Shown: piece by piece, positions 36,233-45,372 of the stretch
How positions within the stretch are numbered: the stretch's first letter is position 1
Layout of the letters: the number at the start of each line of letters is the position of its first letter
From: Alteromonas sp. KUL106
GTDB taxonomy: Bacteria > Pseudomonadota > Gammaproteobacteria > Enterobacterales > Alteromonadaceae
NCBI RefSeq assembly: GCF_009811415.1
Contig: NZ_BLIG01000008.1
Location: forward strand, 62,001 to 126,000
DNA length: 64,000 bases
Reading direction: 5' to 3'
Notes under the pieces: generated by a model
What the model saw: the letters and a program-made list of their open reading frames with translations, nothing else
What the model was told of the DNA's origin: nothing
The model's database searches: none
Made by a program: the position numbers and the translations under genes

Positions 36233-39043
36233 TTATACGCGCTTAACCGCTACGTCAGCTTCAAACTTAGGCTTAACAGCTAAGTCTTCAGAAGGTGGCG
36301 CAAACTTAGTTAGGTCAATACCTGCAACCGCTTGCTTGTACTCTTCAGTTGTTGGGAAGCGACCAAGAACCGTTGAAAGTACAACTAGCGGCGTAGAGCC
36401 AAGTAGTGATTCACCTTTCTTCTCATCAGAGTCAGCAACAACACGGCCTTGGAAAAGACGTGTAGAGGTAGCAATTACGGTGTCGCCTGGCTCCGCTTTT
36501 TCTTGGTTACCCATACACAGGTTACATCCAGGACGTTCTAGGTAAAGAATGTTGTCGTACTTAGTACGCGCTGCTTCTTTAGGCTTAGCATCGTCGAACT
36601 CAAAGCCCGCGTACTTCTGAAGAATTTCCCAATCACCTTCTGCTTTAAGCTCATCAACGATGTTGTATGTAGGTGGCGCAACAACAAGCGGCGCTTTGAA
36701 CTCTACAGAGCCGTTAAGCTTCTCTAGGTTACGCAGCATTTGTGCGATAATTTGCATGTCACCTTTGTGCACCATACAAGAACCTACGAAACCTAGGTCT
36801 ACTGGCTTGCCATCGTAGTAAGAAACCGGACGAATAACATCGTGAGTATAACGCTTAGACACGTCATCGTTGTTTACGTCTGGGTCAGCAATCATTGGCT
36901 CGTCGATTTGGTCTAGGTCAACCACCACTTCAGCGTAGTATTTTGCATTGTCATCTGGTGCAAGTGCTGGCTCTTCACCAGACTTGATTTCAGCGATACG
37001 CTTGTCAGCAAGGTCAATCAGGCCTTGAAGCATATTAGCTTCGTTGTCCATGCCCTTGTCGATCATGATTTGAATGCGGCTCTTCGCCAGTTCAAGTGAG
37101 GCAATCATGGTCTCATTATCAGAGATACAGATAGACGCCTTCGCTTTCATTTCAGCAGTCCAGTCGGTAAATGTAAACGCCTGGTCAGCTAATAGCGTAC
37201 CAATTTGTACTTCAATAACGCGACCTTGGAACACGTTTTCACCCGCGAATTGCTTAAGCATTTGGGCTTGCGTAGCATGAACCACATCACGGAAGTCCAT
37301 GTGCTCTTTCATGCTGCCTTTAAAGGTCACTTTCACAGACTCTGGAATTGGCATTGCCGCTTCACCTGTAGCAAGTGCCAGCGCAACCGTACCTGAGTCG
37401 GCACCGAACGCAACACCTTTAGACATACGCGTATGCGAGTCACCACCAATGATGATTGCACGGTCATCTACCGTGATGTCGTTAAGCACTTTGTGAATGA
37501 CGTCAGTCATTGAGTGATAAACGCCTTTCGGATCACGGGCTGTGATTACACCGAAGTTGTTCATGAATGACATAAGCTTAGGAATGTTAGCTTGTGCTTT
37601 CTTATCCCATACCGATGCCGTATGACAACCCGACTGATATGCACCGTCCACAAGTGGAGAAATAGTCGATGCAGCCATTGACTCTAGCTCTTGGCACGTC
37701 ATTGGGCCCGTTGTATCCTGAGAACCTACGATATTAACTCTTACGCGAACATCAGAACCTGCGTGCAATGGTGCTGTAGACTTAACGCCAACCGCGTTAC
37801 GGTTAAAGATTTTCTCTACTGCAGTTAAGCCTTGGCCTTCGTGTGATACTTCTTTAGACGGAGCATAAACTGCTGGCGCTTCAATACCTAACGTACGCGC
37901 TGCGAGAGACTGAAGCTGCTTACCAAATACTACCGCGTAAGAACCACCCGCTTTCATGAACTCCATTTTCTGAGGAGTAAATGATGCAGATACGTCAGCT
38001 AGCTCTTCTGAACCGTTGTAAAGCTTCTTCGCTTTGGTATCGATAGTTAGTACGGTACCGGTCGCTACAGAGTAAGCTTCTTCTAATACTGGGTCACCGT
38101 TTGCATCGCGAACAATTTCACCATTTTCGTCAGTTTTCTTAACCCAGTTTTTAAGGTCAAGACCGATACCACCAGTTACATCTACGGTAGTAAGGAAGAT
38201 TGGAGCAATACCGTTGGTACCCGCAACAATTGGCGCTTTATTTACAAACGGAATGTAAGGGCTTGTTGGCTCTCCTGCCCATAGTGCAACGTTGTTCACA
38301 CCAGACATACGAGAAGAACCTACGCCCATTGTGCCTTTTTCAGCAATAAGCATAACTTTTGCGTTAGGATGCTTTTTACCTAACTCGACAATTTCTTGCT
38401 GTGCTTCAGGGGTTATCATGCATTTACCGTGAAGCTCACGGTCAGCACGAGAATGCGCTTGGTTACCTGGAGAAAGAAGGTCAGTAGAGATATCACCTTC
38501 TGCAGCGATATAAGTAACCACTTCAATTTTCTCTGGTACGTCAGGAAGCTTGGTAAAGAACTCCGCTTTCGCATAGCTTTCTAACACGTCTTTAGCAATG
38601 GCATTACCTGCCTTGTACGCGGTCTCAAGACGCTCTGTATCCGCTTCGTACAGATACACCTGCGTTTTCAGTACTTCAGCAGCAGGCTTAGCAACCGCTT
38701 CATCGTCAGAAAGTGCAAGGTCAAGCAATGCTTCTACCGATGGACCACCTTTCATGTGTGAAAGAAGCTCAAGTGCAAACTCAGGCGTAATTTCTTCTAC
38801 TTGTTCTTCGCCAAGTACAATTTCTTTTAAGAATTGCGCTTTAACAACAGCAGCAGGCGTCGTTCCTGGCAGCGTGTTATAGATAAAGAATTTTAGAGAG
38901 TCTTCGCGGTGCTCATTAGTTGTATCTTTGATTTGAGCAATAATTTCAGACAGCAGATCTGCACTGTCAATAGGCTTAGGGTTAAGACCTAATTCCGTTT
39001 TACGGGTTTCGATCTCTGCCAGATATTCTGAATACAAACTCAT
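36233..39043 (-). CDS. second, long AcnB-type aconitate hydratase (936 residues)
   Basis: This is a divergent AcnB-family protein about 65 residues longer than the acnB product at 27411. It has the AcnB domain order: N-terminal helical domain (about 1-160), swivel domain with KGTMGVGSSRMSGVNN, and catalytic domains with NIVGSQDTTGPMT, GGDSHTRMSKG and cluster cysteines Cys756 (GSCMVH), Cys840 and Cys843 (GCNLCMGNQ). It resembles the ~925-residue aconitase B/2-methylisocitrate dehydratase type common in Bacteroidetes. All cluster ligands are intact, so it should be active on citrate or 2-methylcitrate-derived substrate. Its codon use is strongly biased to GAA, GCT, GGT, CGT-type codons, suggesting high expression. 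GAGAG lies 6 nt before the ATG. Confidence 0.92.
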   Translation of the reverse strand: MSLYSEYLAEIETRKTELGLNPKPIDSADLLSEIIAQIKDTTNEHREDSLKFFIYNTLPGTTPAAVVKAQFLKEIVLGEEQVEEITPEFALELLSHMKGGPSVEALLDLALSDDEAVAKPAAEVLKTQVYLYEADTERLETAYKAGNAIAKDVLESYAKAEFFTKLPDVPEKIEVVTYIAAEGDISTDLLSPGNQAHSRADRELHGKCMITPEAQQEIVELGKKHPNAKVMLIAEKGTMGVGSSRMSGVNNVALWAGEPTSPYIPFVNKAPIVAGTNGIAPIFLTTVDVTGGIGLDLKNWVKKTDENGEIVRDANGDPVLEEAYSVATGTVLTIDTKAKKLYNGSEELADVSASFTPQKMEFMKAGGSYAVVFGKQLQSLAARTLGIEAPAVYAPSKEVSHEGQGLTAVEKIFNRNAVGVKSTAPLHAGSDVRVRVNIVGSQDTTGPMTCQELESMAASTISPLVDGAYQSGCHTASVWDKKAQANIPKLMSFMNNFGVITARDPKGVYHSMTDVIHKVLNDITVDDRAIIIGGDSHTRMSKGVAFGADSGTVALALATGEAAMPIPESVKVTFKGSMKEHMDFRDVVHATQAQMLKQFAGENVFQGRVIEVQIGTLLADQAFTFTDWTAEMKAKASICISDNETMIASLELAKSRIQIMIDKGMDNEANMLQGLIDLADKRIAEIKSGEEPALAPDDNAKYYAEVVVDLDQIDEPMIADPDVNNDDVSKRYTHDVIRPVSYYDGKPVDLGFVGSCMVHKGDMQIIAQMLRNLEKLNGSVEFKAPLVVAPPTYNIVDELKAEGDWEILQKYAGFEFDDAKPKEAARTKYDNILYLERPGCNLCMGNQEKAEPGDTVIATSTRLFQGRVVADSDEKKGESLLGSTPLVVLSTVLGRFPTTEEYKQAVAGIDLTKFAPPSEDLAVKPKFEADVAVKRV

Positions 39044-39505
39044 AGTGTTCTCTCGGTCTTAGTTTTACTTGAGCGTAGTGTTAAGTCGGTCTTAGCTATA
39101 CGCATATAAAAATGAAGGATATTTTAACCGATTTTCACGGTTTACGTAATGTTTGCATGAAAAGAGATAAGGTCCATGCTTGGCGTTATTTTATTAAAAA
39201 CGATGCATCAGCCGCTTATCTACTAAAACGTTTTTATGAAAAAAAGCCGACAGATTATAAATTTAATGCTTAATTTTCATAACGTTAAAAGAACAGGCGC
39301 TACCATCACTTCAACATTACTGTTAATCATTTAAAGATAGGCACAATAAATAACCGTGTTACATTTATGCCAGACATTAATAGTATTTATGGTACTACCA
39401 GTACAAATAACAGGCAAAAATAAAATCAAATGGGACTTATTGGTCTGACCTTTCGGTTCGCCGTTCTCACGTTTGAAAGCATCTCACGCTCTTATCCGTC
39501 GGTCA
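39044..39505. other. intergenic region upstream of second aconitase gene
   Basis: This 462-nt AT-rich region should hold the promoter of the aconitase gene. A TAAAAT hexamer lies near 39120 on the minus strand without a good -35 partner. A weak inverted repeat AAAAACG/CGTTTTT occurs at 39196-39235. No gene is supported. Confidence 0.5.
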
Positions 39506-40618
39506 CTACATGGCAGAAATTTTGAAAATTTTCGCCTCTTCGCCATCAGTTAAAACCCAGATATTACCTTGTTCATCAACCTCAACATCTCGCAATCGTG
39601 TCTTTAACTGATCGATAATAGGTGTAGCCTCCCATCCGCTATCCGTTTCATATACAGCGAACAACTGCTGTGCTTTAAGCGAAGTCACTAGAAGGGTGTT
39701 TTCTAAAGATGCAAATGCAGTGTGCTGGTATACCGCCATGGAAGAAGGCGCTATTGAGGGCGTCCAGTCTATAAGAGGGTTTTGCATACCCTTATATTGA
39801 GTGAAAGGTGAAATTCGGGCACCTGAATAGTCTCGCCCTTTTGTTGCTACCGGCCAGCCATAGTTGTTGCCGTTGACGATGAGATTCAACTCGTCTCCAC
39901 CATCAGGGCCGTGCTCATGCTGATAAATGTTTCCATTCCACTGCACCAGTCCCTGAGGATTGCGATGACCTAAGCTATAGACATACGGCGCTTCGGTGAA
40001 CGCTGGCTTTGGCAGTGGCTGTCCATCTAATGTAAAACCAACAATTTTACCTAGCTGCGAGGAAATAACCTGTGCTTGCTCACGATAGTCAAAACCGTCT
40101 CCGGTGGTAACAAGGTACCCTCCCTCGGGCAAGCTGAGTAATTTACCGCCGTAGTGTACCGGCGTGTCTTTGCCGTCGCTCACTTCAAAAACAGGTTTGA
40201 GATCAGATATCCCTTCCCTCGCAGAAAATTTTGCAGATACAACCGCCAGACGATTATCAACAGCTGTCCCCTTTGAGTAAGATATCAGGAGTTGACCGGA
40301 AGCGCTCTGTTGAACACTTGGACTTTCGTTAAACCCACTGATAACCAGGATATCAAGCACACCACCCTGCCCCTCGCTGTAAAGCTCTGGCAAAGACAAG
40401 GAAAATTGTTTTTGCATTTTTTCGCCAGTGACAAGAGTAATCACACCTTCCTTGTGCGAAATTAAAAGCGCGTTATTGGGCAGCAGAGTCATCGATTTAG
40501 GAAAAGCCAGCCCGCCTGTATGCTCCCGCAGTATGTAATCATCCACTTTCGCGACACAACACGTGATGCTGAAAACAAACAGTGAGACAAACACAAAAGC
40601 ACGCTTAACATTCTTCAT
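39506..40618 (-). CDS. PQQ-dependent soluble aldose dehydrogenase-family protein
   Basis: This is an exported six-bladed beta-propeller of the glucose/sorbosone dehydrogenase (GSDH, YliI-like) family. A signal peptide (about 1-24) is followed by motifs typical of the quinoprotein: VHYGGKLLSLPEGGYL with the candidate catalytic His, LGHRNPQGL, QHEHGPDGGDELN and NNYGWPVA. These line the PQQ and Ca2+ sites in the family. No PQQ biosynthesis gene is in the window. The length is 370 residues. The function on a specific sugar is not predictable. Confidence 0.9.
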   Translation of the reverse strand: MKNVKRAFVFVSLFVFSITCCVAKVDDYILREHTGGLAFPKSMTLLPNNALLISHKEGVITLVTGEKMQKQFSLSLPELYSEGQGGVLDILVISGFNESPSVQQSASGQLLISYSKGTAVDNRLAVVSAKFSAREGISDLKPVFEVSDGKDTPVHYGGKLLSLPEGGYLVTTGDGFDYREQAQVISSQLGKIVGFTLDGQPLPKPAFTEAPYVYSLGHRNPQGLVQWNGNIYQHEHGPDGGDELNLIVNGNNYGWPVATKGRDYSGARISPFTQYKGMQNPLIDWTPSIAPSSMAVYQHTAFASLENTLLVTSLKAQQLFAVYETDSGWEATPIIDQLKTRLRDVEVDEQGNIWVLTDGEEAKIFKISAM

Positions 40619-40663
40619 TTACGGAAAGCCCAGGAAAGTGGAGCCAAGAAAGCTCAAACATAA

Positions 40664-40699
40664 ACGAGGTTTTTTATAAGAAACGCTGAAAAACCCCGT
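40664..40699. terminator. imperfect inverted repeat between nhaC remnant and GSDH gene
   Basis: Arms ACGAGGTTTTT and AAAAACCCCGT (40664-40674 and 40689-40699) pair at 10 of 11 positions. The repeat lies 68 nt beyond the antiporter stop and could end its transcript, but the T-run is mostly within the stem. Confidence 0.35.
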
Positions 40700-40766
40700 C
40701 CAACGACTAGCACTACCAATCTACGTTAACCGTTATGAGTCTTGCAAGCTTTTGGTGGCCACCGAC

Positions 40767-41621
40767 TCAATTAACAACCGGCGTTCCATCGTCATTAAAC
40801 TTCGCAATTTCGGCGCCTGATGACTTCCACTCCTCACGCTCTTTCTCTGTTGCTTTAGGCGAAAACCAGCCAACAAATGCGTAAAAAATGCCGATAAGAG
40901 GCGCTGTCCAGCAGGCGAAAGCCAGCGGAATGTATAACAAGTTTTCTAGGTTGCCTCCCGAAATTCCCAGACCCAGTGCCGATATAACGAAAGCACCGCC
41001 GGCGTTCCAGGGAATAAGGGGTGACATTAACGTTCCGCCTTCTTCGATTCCTCGGGATAAGTTAAGGGTTGAGTATCCCATGCCGCGATACACCGGAGAA
41101 TACATTCGCCCTGGTAATGCAACCGACAAGTAGGGATCGCCAGCCACTAGATTAGTTGAAAACGCCGTTCCTACAGCAGCAACCTGCGTACTTGCAAACG
41201 TTTTAGCTTTACTTTTTATCGCGTTGATAATACTTCTTAAACAGCCCGTAGTCTCAAGCGCTCCCCCAAATGCTAGTGCAATGAGCACCAACGAGATAGT
41301 CCACATCATTGATTGCACGCCTCCCCGGTTGAGCAAGGTGTCAATCTCGACAATATTTGTCTGAATTGCATACCCGTTGTTGGCGTAGTCAAATACTGCC
41401 TGAAGACTTTGCCCTTGCATGAGCATCGCAAACGCGCCGCCTACTACTACACCTGCAAATAATGAAGGCAGTGGTGAAAATTTCTTAAGCGCCAAACCCA
41501 TTACGACAAGCGCAGGAACTAGCGCCCAACCAGAAATAGTAAAGTTCGATTCTAACGCCGTCGTAATCGCCTCTATTTTTACAAAAGACACACTTTGCGC
41601 ATCGATCACAAGCCAAACCAA
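40767..41621 (-). pseudogene. NhaC-family Na+/H+ antiporter, 5'-truncated
   Basis: The frame encodes the C-terminal 284 residues of an NhaC-type antiporter, starting just before the central loop (IEAITTALESNFTISGW) and including the conserved AFSTNLVAGDPYLSVALPGR, RGIEEGGTLMSPLIPWN region. Intact NhaC proteins have about 460-500 residues, so roughly the first 200 (five or six membrane helices) are absent. In frame the reading stops upstream at a TAG (41643-41645), and the adjacent 250 nt in all frames show no NhaC similarity, so a deletion rather than a simple frameshift is likely. A TTG at 41621 is the only possible start and lacks a good Shine-Dalgarno. I call it a remnant; a short expressed form cannot be excluded. 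Confidence 0.7.
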
Positions 41622-41924
41622 ACTGATGGCAGGCGGTTTGCACTACATTGATATAAATACCTTTTTTTAAAATTCTCGATATAACCTCAACCCGGTGAGA
41701 CCGCGTGACATAGTAGTCAAGCAAATGGGTTTTCATGGAAGTATCAATTGGACTGACGTGCAAATCTTAAATCGTGAATGGAGTTGATGCATGAGCTCAA
41801 TGGATTGTTGTCTGCAAATAAACGTACTATGTTGTGTTATGTTCTGTCGCTTAACAAACTGTGCTGACGAGATTTACGTTAATCTTTACACTCAATATTG
41901 GTCGGGAGTTCTCGAGCTAACACA

Positions 41925-42404
41925 ATGAAAAAATTCATACGGCACGCTTTTCTTGTTTTCATACCAGCATGGGCGGTAGGCTTTGTGCTGGCCAGCATTT
42001 TCCACACTACTGCCGTGTTAACAGCGCTTACCGAAATCGACGTTTCTTTGAACGTAAACGATTGGTTTTTCATGATAGGGCAAGATTTATTAGGACTTCT
42101 TCCAACCTACGGTGCCATTGTCGCGGTAACACTAGCCCTTGCATTTGTCATTACTCAATACGCCGTTAGCCGTCTTGGCAAAAAGGGCATTGAAAATTTT
42201 TCATTCCTAACCCGTTTAATCGTGTTCTCAGCAGCTGGGGCCGTTTCATTTTGGGTAATGCTAATAGCAATGCAGCCTATACTGAACGTTACGCTCATCG
42301 CTGGTGCTCGTTCACTGTTTGGCGTTTTAGCGCAGTGTTCAGCGGGACTCGTTGCAGGCAGCACTTTCACCTACTTAAGTAATAAATTTTCCGTAGAAAA
42401 ATAA
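41925..42404 (+). CDS. hypothetical four-helix membrane protein
   Basis: I do not recognise this family. The 159-residue protein has four clear hydrophobic segments (about 9-30, 52-80, 93-118 and 128-150) and short basic loops (MKKFIRH, SRLGKKG), fitting an inner-membrane protein with cytosolic N-terminus. The ATG at 41925 was preferred over a TTG at 41898; neither has a strong ribosome-binding site. It is between the nhaC remnant (opposite strand) and the acyl-CoA ligase gene. Confidence 0.65.
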   Translation: MKKFIRHAFLVFIPAWAVGFVLASIFHTTAVLTALTEIDVSLNVNDWFFMIGQDLLGLLPTYGAIVAVTLALAFVITQYAVSRLGKKGIENFSFLTRLIVFSAAGAVSFWVMLIAMQPILNVTLIAGARSLFGVLAQCSAGLVAGSTFTYLSNKFSVEK

Positions 42405-42510
42405 TTAAAAATTATAGTGCCAAATAAATTAACACAGATGTAAATAAAAAGTTAAGTTTGGTACTGTATAAATAACGTTGATTAACCATGCCCTACTAGG
42501 AACAAGCATT

Positions 42511-44079
42511 ATGATAACTTATCCTGATAACGTGACTTGTCTCGCCGACTACATTGAAAATGTATTGAAAACATTTGCTGACAGGCCTGCTTATACCGCT
42601 CTCGGGCAAACGCTTACGTTTTCTGAAATAGACAGCAAATCATCTGCCCTCGCCCGCTACTTTGTTCATGAAGCTAAGCTGACACCGGGCACTAAAGTCG
42701 CCATTCAACTTCCTAACCTCATTCAAAACCCAATTGCTGTTTACGCTGCGTTGCGCGCTGGTTTAGTTGTCGTCAATACAAACCCGCTCTATACAGAACG
42801 GGAAATGAAGCATCAGTTCACTGACAGTGGTGCGAAAGCCTTGGTTATTCTCGGCGATTTACTTCCCAAATTTACGAATATACAAAGTGAAACAGGCATT
42901 AGTACTGTCATTACCACATCAGCCACTGAGCTTTTAAACCCAAGTACAGCACCCGCGCTCGACGGCACGGTATCGCTCAGTAAGGCGATAGAAATAGGGA
43001 GTGAGTTACCGCCGTTTACACGCCCTACAATGGCGTTGGATGAACTTGCCATGCTGCAATATACAGGCGGTACCACAGGCGTATCGAAAGGAGCCGCGTT
43101 AAGTCATAAGAATGTACTGGCTAACTGTATTCAGATGCTAGAGCGTATAGGAGAAGGCTTTAAAGACGGTGAGGAAGTGTTAGTGTGCCCGTTACCGCTT
43201 TATCACATCTATGCCTTTACGGTGGGAATGATGGCGCTTTTTGCTAAAGGCACGCAGATTATTCTTATTCCGAATCCGCGAGATATTGACGGATTTATCC
43301 AGACACTTAAACCACACAAAATTTCTGCTTTCATGGGAATTAACACGTTATTTGTGGGTCTTGGACGCCACCCCGAGTTTTCAAAGTTAGACTTCTCTAG
43401 ACTTCACCTTACCATGTCTGGGGGAACAGCGTTGACACAAGCCGCTGTATCTATATGGAGGGATGTTACAGGCAATACCATTACCGAAGGGTATGGACTT
43501 TCTGAAACGGCCCCTGTGGTGTCATTTAATATTCCAGGGAAAGAGGAAATTGGTACCGTTGGTCATGAGCTTGACGACACCGAGGTGGCACTATTAGATA
43601 GCTCCGACACCCCGGTGGCAGAGGGGGAGTCTGGACAAATCGCCGTACGCGGTCCTCAAGTGATGATGGGATATTGGAATCGTGATGACGAAACCGCCAA
43701 AGTGATGACCAAAGAGGGCTTCTTTAAAACCGGTGATATTGGCATTCGCACTGAATCAGGCGCGATAAAAATTGTCGACCGGTTGAAAGACATGATTATT
43801 GTGTCTGGCTTCAACGTTTACCCGAATGAGATAGAAGATGTGTTGACGTCGCACCCAAGCGTAATGGAGGCAGCGGTTGTTGGTAAACCGGATGACAAAA
43901 CGGGCGAGAGGGTCTGTGCCTTCATCACCGTATCGGCCGAAGTTTCAACTGACGATATTATCGCGCACTGTAAAAAACAACTTACTAATTACAAGATCCC
44001 CAAGTCAATTACCGTACTTGAAGAATTACCGAAATCAACCGTAGGAAAAATTCTTCGTAGAGAACTACGCAGCGCATAG
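42511..44079 (+). CDS. long-chain acyl-CoA synthetase (FadD-like)
   Basis: This is an adenylate-forming ligase that activates fatty acids to acyl-CoA via acyl-AMP. The P-loop-like motif QYTGGTTGVSKGA (about 187-199), the EGYGLSETAP motif, the FKTGDIG hinge Asp, VDRLKDMIIVSGFNVYP and the C-terminal catalytic Lys in STVGKILRREL are all present. It has 522 residues, slightly shorter than E. coli FadD (561). The ATG at 42511 has AGGAAC about 9 nt upstream; the frame extends to 42478. It is a single-gene unit with its own terminator. Confidence 0.9.
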   Translation: MITYPDNVTCLADYIENVLKTFADRPAYTALGQTLTFSEIDSKSSALARYFVHEAKLTPGTKVAIQLPNLIQNPIAVYAALRAGLVVVNTNPLYTEREMKHQFTDSGAKALVILGDLLPKFTNIQSETGISTVITTSATELLNPSTAPALDGTVSLSKAIEIGSELPPFTRPTMALDELAMLQYTGGTTGVSKGAALSHKNVLANCIQMLERIGEGFKDGEEVLVCPLPLYHIYAFTVGMMALFAKGTQIILIPNPRDIDGFIQTLKPHKISAFMGINTLFVGLGRHPEFSKLDFSRLHLTMSGGTALTQAAVSIWRDVTGNTITEGYGLSETAPVVSFNIPGKEEIGTVGHELDDTEVALLDSSDTPVAEGESGQIAVRGPQVMMGYWNRDDETAKVMTKEGFFKTGDIGIRTESGAIKIVDRLKDMIIVSGFNVYPNEIEDVLTSHPSVMEAAVVGKPDDKTGERVCAFITVSAEVSTDDIIAHCKKQLTNYKIPKSITVLEELPKSTVGKILRRELRSA

Positions 44080-44086
44080 TTTAAAA

Positions 44087-44124
44087 GCAGCCGTTTTAAG
44101 CACATCTTAAACGGCTGTTTTTCT
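44087..44124 (+). terminator. intrinsic terminator after acyl-CoA synthetase gene
   Basis: The stem CAGCCGTTTTAAG/CTTAAACGGCTG (44088-44100 with 44105-44116, one bulged T) is followed by a T-run. It begins 9 nt after the stop. Confidence 0.88.
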
Positions 44125-44189
44125 CTAAAAAATCAATCTTTACTACGAAAGAATAACGCCCAAAAATTGTAAAACGGCGCGGATATTAC

Positions 44190-44215
44190 TATAAATTACA
44201 GACACGTAATTTATA
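44190..44215. promoter_or_regulatory. 10-bp inverted repeat before FIST operon
   Basis: TATAAATTAC-AGACAC-GTAATTTATA is a perfect 10-bp inverted repeat with a 6-nt spacer, ending 11 nt before the start codon of the FIST gene. It could be a regulator site overlapping the promoter or an RNA hairpin occluding translation initiation. It does not match the NsrR, NorR or FNR/DNR consensus. Confidence 0.5.
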
Positions 44216-44226
44216 TCTCACCCCCA

Positions 44227-45372
44227 ATGCTTTCAAAGACGTCTTTTTTTACCAGCTTAGAAGAGTTACAGTCCGAGGCTGAGGCGTTGAGAGTGTTTTC
44301 ACCATCATTGATTATCGCGTTCGCTTCACCCGCGTTCTTTGTTGACCCTGCATTTCATAAAACCCTAATTGAAATCTGCGACGACTGTGTCGGATGCAGC
44401 ACGGCCGGCGAAATTTCGGGAAACCGAGTATTTGAAAATGGTATATCGCTTGTGGCAATACGTTTTAGTACTCAAGCACACATTAAGATTCATCATACCC
44501 CTTTGCCCAACATGCAGGAATCCTTCAACGCAGGAGAGTCGTTGGCTAGCAACATCAACACTGAAGGATTGAAAGGCATTTACTTACTGGCGCCCGGTGT
44601 TGACATCAATGGCTCGGCGTTACTGGAGGGGTTGGCAACACACTTATCAAATGACGTTGGAATCAGCGGAGGACTTGCCGGAGACTACGGGGCGTTTGAA
44701 CAAACCTATGTAATGCACCCGGATGGCGTTGATAGCAGAAGCATTACTGCGGTCGCTTTCTATGGTGAGCATTTATCCTTTGAACATAGTGCTCACGGTG
44801 GTTGGCGTTCGTTTGGCCCTGCGAGAGCAGTAACGTCATCGACAGCAAATCAACTCTTTGCGTTAGATGGGAGACCTGCCCTTGATATCTATAAAGACTA
44901 TTTGGGTGAGTATGCTAACGACCTGCCCGCAAGTGGGCTTTTATTTCCGTTTGAAGTTCTCAACGAAGAAGGCAAGCCTACACAGATTATTCGAACAATA
45001 CTTGGCGTTGACGAGGCTTCTAAAAGCTTAACCTTGGCGGGAGAAGTGAAGACAAGTCAGTATTTACGCTTGATGCATGCGTCGAAGGACGATCTTATTA
45101 ATGGTGCCCACAAGGCCATAAGCGGTATCACGAATAAAAATCTGAACCTTGATTCTGATAGTTTGGCCCTTGTCACCAGTTGTGTCGGGCGCAAGCTCGT
45201 TATGGGTGACCGTATAGAAGAAGAAATTGAAGAAATTGATCAACAATTTAAGGGGAAAGTCTGTATTGCGGGCTTTTACTCCTATGGCGAAATTAGCCCC
45301 TTCCTAAACAAAACGCAGTGTGAACTGCACAATCAAACCTTAACGATCATGTTATTAAGAGAAGCACATTGA
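44227..45372 (+). CDS. FIST-domain sensor protein (NosP-like)
   Basis: This is a soluble 381-residue protein with FIST N (about 20-200) and FIST C (about 215-365) domains. Typical stretches are DDCVGCSTAGEISGNRVF, VGISGGLAGDYGAF, GGWRSFGPARAVTSS and AGFYSYGEISPF. FIST proteins bind small ligands; the NosP branch binds heme and senses nitric oxide, and its gene is commonly next to a hybrid histidine kinase (NahK), exactly as here. His residues in EHLSFEHSAHGGW are candidates for heme ligation, which is inference. No Shine-Dalgarno is visible before the ATG. The stop overlaps the TTG start of the kinase gene. Confidence 0.85.
   Translation: MLSKTSFFTSLEELQSEAEALRVFSPSLIIAFASPAFFVDPAFHKTLIEICDDCVGCSTAGEISGNRVFENGISLVAIRFSTQAHIKIHHTPLPNMQESFNAGESLASNINTEGLKGIYLLAPGVDINGSALLEGLATHLSNDVGISGGLAGDYGAFEQTYVMHPDGVDSRSITAVAFYGEHLSFEHSAHGGWRSFGPARAVTSSTANQLFALDGRPALDIYKDYLGEYANDLPASGLLFPFEVLNEEGKPTQIIRTILGVDEASKSLTLAGEVKTSQYLRLMHASKDDLINGAHKAISGITNKNLNLDSDSLALVTSCVGRKLVMGDRIEEEIEEIDQQFKGKVCIAGFYSYGEISPFLNKTQCELHNQTLTIMLLREAH

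Noticed and set aside
41485..41763. Minus-strand frame upstream of the NhaC remnant as its frameshifted N-terminus
   Set aside because: The translation has no hydrophobic helices and no NhaC likeness, so a frameshift does not explain the missing half.
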